64,000 nt of DNA from Limnanthes douglasii subsp. nivea. Lineage: Eukaryota; Streptophyta; Magnoliopsida; Brassicales; Limnanthaceae. The position numbers and the translations under genes were made by a program. The DNA lies in the NCBI GenBank assembly GCA_036936605.1, contig JAUPFV010000001.1:114832771-114896770 (forward strand), given 5' to 3'. Below, in pieces: positions 58,000 to 64,000 of this stretch; the first letter of the stretch is position 1; the number at the start of each line of letters is the position of its first letter. The notes beneath the pieces were generated by a model. That model saw only the letters and a list, made by a program, of their open reading frames with translations, made no database searches and was not told where the DNA came from.

Positions 58000-59300
58000 T
58001 TTGAGTTATAAAGACTGCATGTCTTTCTTCAATAAACTTACTAGTATGATCATTTCTTTGACTTCTAAGTACCTCTCCTACATAGGTAGACTTCAACATA
58101 TCAAAGCCGCCTTATTTGAAGAGGCAGGTTTACTGGTCTTTGGTATTTATTATCCATATACACTATTGAATAATACTACAAACTCTTTCGTAGATATTTT
58201 TGGACAGGTCATGACCCAAAATTTACTGGATAAAATGTTGTTTAGTCTATAGTCACATTGCCCTTAGGTGAGGGGGCCTTGTGATTCTTCTCCTTAATTT
58301 CTGGAATGGGGCAGCCGTCTTTAAGCACTTATGGTCCATTTTGAGCAACAACACTTCCTCAATCTAGGGTAATTGGATTATTACCGAAAATATAAGAGAT
58401 AAATGCCTTTGGACTCTCCTTACATGATCTTCTAATAATCAGGGATGTAACAAGATTATAAATGTTAAGTCTATTTACTTCAAGCTATACAACTGTGTGA
58501 TTGGCAACATACGCTCTACCTCACTATGGTACGGAACTTGGCTATCTCCTAACTCTCTTTTGAGCCGTTATGACCATAGTATCTTTGTTCATGCATGTAT
58601 AGACAAAAATATGATTATCTTTGAGATTCTAAACAACGACTCTCGGAATTGTCCCAACCAACTATGTTAAGGTAAACATTCCCACCAGGCTCACTTCTTA
58701 GAAATTGGTATCGTTATAAATCTTCTTCAACATTTTTCACGTGAGGTGGATGTTAAACCATGGATCCTTAACAAAAACCATGCTTCCTTTATAATTAGTA
58801 ACATTTACCAACATATTAGGCCATCTAGGAAATATTCCTTGGCCTAATCTGGTTTGGAACAAGTACAAAATCTGCAAGAACTTATTTATTTCTTGCTTGT
58901 CATCCAAGATAAGCTTGGCATGTGTGACAAGCTCATTGTTTGGGGTTACAGCATAGTCTTCGACTGTGTCATGTGTAACCTTTCCTCGGAGTCCACAAAT
59001 CATTTATTTGTGAATTTCCCTTTCTCTCAGCTTGCTTGGGAGGCATATACCATGAAATTCCAGTTTTCTTAATTGATCTCTGATTGACCTAGATGGGTGC
59101 ATGCATATACCTGTTGGAATTCTACCCTTTCGATCCTTAGACACATATGCCGTACTTGCTTCTATGCGGTGTTTTACCATCTATTGGTTGAGAGAAACAC
59201 CACTATTTTATCTACTTCTGCCACGATTGAATCTACCATTTTCCAACGGATCCTCTTTGACCTTTGCTACAGATTTAAGACATGAATATCTAGTGGCTAT
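58000..59300 (+). pseudogene. LINE ORF2 C-terminal region with zinc-binding domain
   Basis: 58001-58252 is open (SLTSKYLSYIGRLQHIKAAL, then GIYYPYTLL), matching the post-RT region W......L...G...LI..VL......Y.. of plant LINE ORF2. Around 58800-59070 lies the zinc-binding domain (WPNLVWNKYK...C..PLSSESTNHLF.NFPFSQLAWE). Frames shift repeatedly. Confidence 0.7.
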
Positions 59301-59625
59301 GATACTTTTTATCTTATTAATTTACTCTTTTGTTTATATTTTTGTTTATGCATGGTCGAGTGATTTTATTTCCGCGTTGTCATGCCGTTTTTTCATACCA
59401 TTGTGTTGTATTGTTTTGTTTGATTGTCATACTCTACTTATTTTACTTTCGTTGTCATACGCTTACAGTGTTTCGAGAGGCTAAACCTCATGTAGTTGTC
59501 TCATATTTTAGAATTCATTTACGGGGAACTCCTCCATTAGTTATACTTGTATTTATATGGGGAATACCTCGTCGTACTTGTAAACTCAAGTTTTACTTTA
59601 ATGTATGGCTTTGAATAGTAACTCG

Positions 59626-59895
59626 TCCCTAGACTATCAAATTTAGTGACAGATAGTCCATGAACTTGCAAAAGTCTGGTAGTAGTTCATAGACTATCTA
59701 GTGTTCGATAAAGTTAGTCCCATTGCGTGTGTTGACTATTAATTTTCGTGACAAATAGTCCATCAATTATTAATTTTCGATAAAGTTAGTCCTTTTAATA
59801 AAAATGCGATGGACTAACTTTATTCAAAATGGATAATCCAAGGATTACCACCAGACTTTTGAAAGTCTAGGGACTATATGTCATCAAAATGGATA
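59626..59895. repeat. Foldback repeat at the LINE 3' end
   Basis: The left half (CTAGACTATCAAATTTAGTG ... GTTCGATAAAGTTAGTCC, 59631-59730) is an imperfect inverted copy of the right half (GGACTAACTTTATTCAAAATGG ... AAGTCTAGGGACTATATG, 59813-59879). The sequence is built from TAGTCC/GGACTA words. A related copy begins at the same place after the second LINE (63936). Confidence 0.75.
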
Positions 59896-59899
59896 GTAG

Positions 59900-61130
59900 A
59901 CATGTACATCTGATCCATAGTAAAAAAAACAAAGGTATCCTGCAAAATAAGATAACAATGTTAAGGTTCAAAGATTAAATATATCAAATTATTTTGAAGC
60001 CTAAAAATATATAGTGTATATCAAAGAGAAATCGATGAGATATTACCCGTGCAAGAAAGACACGAGTGCTAATTAATTTATTTTTCTCACCTTGCACATA
60101 CGACCAATGACATGTTTAGAGGGCTTCCGAAAAACAGGTCATCAAGATGCATTGGGGACAATCTCGACTAAAAATGAAAATTCTCAATTTATGGATTCAT
60201 TTTTCCTAATAGAAGTGAGTCAAAGTATAATTAAAAATTATACGATTTATAGATTCAATCGCGTTATTTCAAAGAACACAGTCGAGAGAGAGAGATGGGA
60301 AGTTTAGTCCCTAATTGAGAATTTTATCCAAATTTGATAGCTAGTTTGAAATAGCAAACCAGATTAGAAATGAGTGGCGGGGTATATTATATTTATTTTA
60401 TACTAGGCTAGCACACCCGAATCAGGGGCACACTATAGAATGACGTGGTATGGATCTTCAATAGTGAATTTAATAATCCTTTTACTATGTATTCAACAAT
60501 GAATATCTTCACAATCAGTTACTATAAATGTAACAGTTCAAGATTATTGATAAGTCTAGAATCATATATAACATTATGGTTAGGACTATCAATTTTGGAT
60601 TTTAGGTCATGTCCGTGTCGGGTTTGACCAACCCAAAATCTTAAAACACGTGACCCGAACCCAACACGAATATGAAATTTGCATGAGGTACAAAGACACG
60701 AATCCAACATGTTGAAATTTTTTATACCCGATATAAATTTGTATTAGGTTCGTGCCGGATTGTTCTACAATCTTATTTTTTCAAACCGAAGCTTTATAGC
60801 GTGAGGGTCAAATACATGAATAATAAAAATATACTATAGGTATGTAAAAAGTTATAAAAATATATCCAACAGGTTTATAGATTAATTAATAATACTAAAA
60901 AACCGTTAATATAAAGTTACCTACAAACTGTATATTTTTTGGTAAATGGTTTACATTGAGCATAAAATGTTATGATTAGTATCTAGTGAAAATGAAAAGA
61001 AAAGGGTGGAACTTTTAACCGAACACAGTTTATCATATGTAAACAACAAACAACATTTATTAAAAAATGTGTTGTTGAACATGCCATTATAAGTACCTTT
61101 ACATAAAATTGTTATAAGCGAGCTTGTGTA

Positions 61131-61165
<35 letters not shown>

Positions 61166-62351
61166 CATTTACTTGTTTTTATTCAACCATACAATCACAG
61201 TTATTATCAAGTTTTTTAAGTTAAACTTTTTTTACCCTGCCATTTGGATCTTGCGGAAAAGTGAACAATGGTCCAAAAAAATTTAATATAAACATTTACA
61301 TACCTTTGCCAGAACCGTACACATTGATCGATCTTTTGTAATGTAAAAAGTACGAGATAGTGTTACAGCAACTACACACAAAAACATAGTTGCAAGACTA
61401 ACTCGATTGGGAGATATCAGACCAATATATTTGTTAAATCTGAATGAAGAACAATATACTTTTAAAATTAAGATTTAATCACTTTAACTGAAAATCAAAG
61501 TAATCTTAAATACTGGTTAATCCATGACCTTAAATCATTATACAATAGGCTATGTTTGATTTTAATGAATGACAAATTTCCTAAATTTATTTTATTACTT
61601 GGTAGACTATTGGTTGTAATTTTGATAAACATGAAACATATAATGTAACATTTTGAAATTAGGGGAGTAAATTATCGAATAATTCATAGTCGGGGGTATT
61701 AACCAACACTCGAAGCTTCAAACGTTTAGATGAACATCATATGTTAGAATGAGAAGCTAAGTAGCATCATAGTGACATAGATCACAATCATGGACTTGAA
61801 AACACTTTCTAGTCAAATAATTTCATAGAACAAAAACGAATTTTTAGCCTCATAAGATCTACCGGTGAATTTATAGGCTTATAGTTAGATATTTTATATT
61901 ACACAAAACGTTCCCACATATAGCTAAGATTGGACTCAATCCGAGCAAAAAACCAAACATAAGAAAGATGAATTAGTATTGTAAATAGGTTGTTTTGAGG
62001 TTTAATTTCACCAACACGAGACTTAAATTCGGAGTCTCATATAATTCAGTTAATAAAAAGAAATCCCAAACCAAAGAAAAAATAAAAGATAAGTTGTGTG
62101 ATACATTTACTCTTCATCTTCTTCGATAATAGAGTTTAATAGGATAACTTATCATATCATCAGCCAAAGAACCTTACAGATATGAATTGAATATAAATTA
62201 TGTAACACTATGAGAAAATATTTACTCATTCTTCATAAACATTAAAGCAAAGATTAATTTACATCGTATGTACATAACTTCGAGTTCAACCTACCAATCA
62301 CCTAAAAATAAGGAGATGAAACCAATAAAAACCATATAAATCAATACAATT
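59900..62351. other. Spacer, no gene recognised
   Basis: Contains a GGGT/ACCC-rich fragment (60595-60760: GTGTCGGGTTTGACCAACCC, ACGTGACCCGAACCCAACAC) like that at 8720-8880, and a (TA)n tract. The remainder is AT-rich with only short accidental open frames. Confidence 0.5.
61134..61163. repeat. (TA)n microsatellite
   Basis: About 15 TA units. Confidence 0.95.
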
Positions 62352-63935
62352 ACCAGTATGATCAATTTTTGGACTTCTAAGCACCTCTCCGACATAGGTA
62401 GAATTCAACATATCAAACCCATCTTATTCGAATGGGCAGGTTTACTGGTCTTTGGTCTTCATTATTCGTATTCACACTCTTAAATAATACTTCTAACTCT
62501 TTCGTAGATTTCTTTGGGCAAGTCCTGACCCAAAACTTACTAGATAAAACGTTGTTTAGTCTATAGTCATCTTGCCCTTAGATGAGGGGGTCTTGGGATT
62601 CTTGACCTTAATTTATGGAATCGGGCGACCGCCCTTAAGAACATATGGTTCATTTTGAGCAACAACACTTCCTTAATCTAGGGTAACTGGATTATTACAA
62701 TAAATGTAAGAGATAAATGCCTTTGGACTCTCCTTACATGCTCTTCTAATAGCTAGGGATAGAACACGATTATTAATTTTAAGTTTATTACCTTCAAGCT
62801 ATACAAGGGTGTGATTGATAACCTACGCTCTACCTCACTATGGTACAAATATTTCCTATTTCCTAACTCTCTTTTGATCCGTTATGACCATAGTATCTTT
62901 GATCATGCTTGCATGGACAAAAATATGAATGTCTTTGACATTATCAACAACGACTCTTGGAATTGGCCTAACAAACTATGTTAAGGCAAACAGTCCCACC
63001 AGGCTCACTTCCTAGAAATTGGTAACACTACAAATCTTCTTCAACCTTCTTCGCGTGAGATGAATGTTAAACTATTGATCCTTAAACCAAAACCATGCTT
63101 CTTTTATAATTAGTAGCATTTACTACCATATTAGGCCATTTAGGCCGAATATTCCTTGGCCTAATCTGGTTTGGAACAAGTACAATATCTCCAAGAACTT
63201 ATTTGTTTCTTGCTCGCCATCCAAGAAAAGCTTGGCATATGTGACAAGCTCAGTGTTTGGGGTTACATCATAGTCTCCAATTGTATCCTGTGTAACCTTT
63301 CCTCGGAGTCCACAAATAATCTATCGATGATTTTCCCTTTCTCTCAGCTTGCTTGGGAGGCATATACTATGAAACTCCAGTTTTCTTACTTGATCTCTGA
63401 TTGACCTAGTTGGCTGCACGCAGATACTTGTTGGACTTCTGCCCTCTCGGGCCTTAAACACATATGACGTACTTGATTCTATGCGGTGTTTTACCATTTA
63501 TGGGTTGAGAGGAACGTCACTATTTTCTCTACTTTTTCCACGATTGAATCTACCATTTTCCAACGGATCCTCTTTGACCTTTGTTACAGATTTAAGACAT
63601 GAATGTCTAGTGGCTATGATACCTTTTGTCTTATTAATTTACTCTTTTGTTTATATTTTTGTTTCTGCTTGGTCGGGTGATTTTATTGCCGCGTTGTCAT
63701 GCCATATTGTCATGCCATTGTGTTGTATTATTTCGTTTGCTTGTCATACTCTACTTATTTCAATTTCATTGTCATGTGCTTACAATGTTTCAAGAGGCTA
63801 CACCTCATGTAGTTGTCTTCCATTTTAGACTTCATTTTATGGGGACCTCCTCTATTAGTGATACTTGTATTTATATAGGAAATGACTCGTCGTACTTGTA
63901 AGCTCAAGTTTTACTTTAGTTTATGGCTTTGAATA
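62352..63935 (+). mobile_element. 5'-truncated LINE copy related to 58030-59625
   Basis: Starts abruptly at ACCAGTATGATCA and is collinear with 58030-59625 to its end at about 90% identity by eye (shared CTCTCCGACATAGGTAGA.TTCAACAT, TTGCTTGGGAGGCATATAC, TCCACGATTGAATCTACC). Only the C-terminal part of ORF2 is present. Truncation at the 5' end is the classic outcome of incomplete LINE reverse transcription. No intact ORF. Confidence 0.85.
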
Positions 63936-64000
63936 GTAAGTCGTCCCTGGACTATCAAATTTAGTGAAAGATAGTCCCTCGACTTCCAAAAGTATGGTGG
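63936..64000. repeat. Start of a second foldback repeat copy, cut by the window
   Basis: GTCGTCCCTGGACTATCAAA ... AGATAGTCC matches the left arm at 59622-59690 and sits at the same distance after the LINE end. Confidence 0.75.

Larger units (their letters stand above)
54220..59625 (+). mobile_element. Second L1-type LINE, decayed
   Basis: ORF1 traces (54491-55400), endonuclease (55750-56240), RT (57040-57900), zinc-binding/C-terminal region (58850-59290) and a 3' tail to about 59625, all in plus orientation. A relative truncated at its 5' end lies at 62352. Stops are frequent but long open stretches remain, so it is probably younger than the LINE at 42850-53340. Confidence 0.8.

Noticed and set aside
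59097..59614. Hydrophobic ORFs after the LINE (and at 63481-63901) as membrane proteins
   Set aside because: T-rich LINE 3' sequence in several frames. The frames are not conserved between the two copies beyond nucleotide similarity.

Overview
This window is intergenic, transposon-dense nuclear DNA of a flowering plant. The evidence is one spliced plant gene, plant-type Ty3/gypsy (Tat-group and chromovirus), Ty1/copia and L1-type LINE sequences, initiator-Met tRNA primer sites, and long AT-rich spacers. Only one ordinary host gene was found: a three-exon gene at 19108-20338 coding for a predicted 252-aa protein. Almost everything else that can be recognised is transposon-derived.

Layout. 1-2186: the 3' half of a plus-oriented Tat-type gypsy element with a long ORF antisense to the element, ending in its 3' LTR. 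It abuts 2187-3713, the gag end and 5' LTR of a minus-oriented Tat-type element, and probably inserted into it. 4684-5545: a diverged minisatellite. 7079-8063: a small TRIM-like LTR element with no coding capacity. 9290-16110: a heavily decayed plus-oriented gypsy element. 16266-16787: a near-identical 263-bp tandem duplication. 19011-20702: the host gene, then a 25-bp-arm hairpin. 20990-22700: gypsy remnants. 23042-33038: a complete but decayed Tat-type element (about 10 kb, minus-oriented, AAATA target duplication) with a plus-strand antisense ORF between integrase and 3' LTR. 36267-41378: a gag-less copia element with a rearranged 3' end (truncated LTR followed by an inverted LTR) between 220-bp direct repeats. 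About 42850-53340: an old L1-type LINE whose ORF1 is split by a young chromovirus at 43330-47506. 54220-59625: a second LINE. 62352-64000: a 5'-truncated relative of that second LINE. Both relatives end next to the same foldback repeat.

The most notable object is the young chromovirus (43330-47506). Its 372-bp LTRs differ at only about three positions, and it has an ACATC target duplication, a perfect initiator-Met primer site and a polypurine tract. In place of reverse transcriptase, RNase H and most of integrase it carries about 385 codons of the host mRNA 3'-end endonuclease CPSF73-I (metallo-beta-lactamase plus beta-CASP core). These are fused in frame behind gag zinc knuckle, protease and the first residues of RT. 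The result is an 885-codon chimeric ORF in sense orientation. All metal ligands up to motif B are present; the capture stops just before motif C. This looks like a recent capture of a host RNA-processing gene by an LTR retrotransposon.

Method limits: identities and boundaries were read by eye, without alignments or database searches. Old element edges are approximate.
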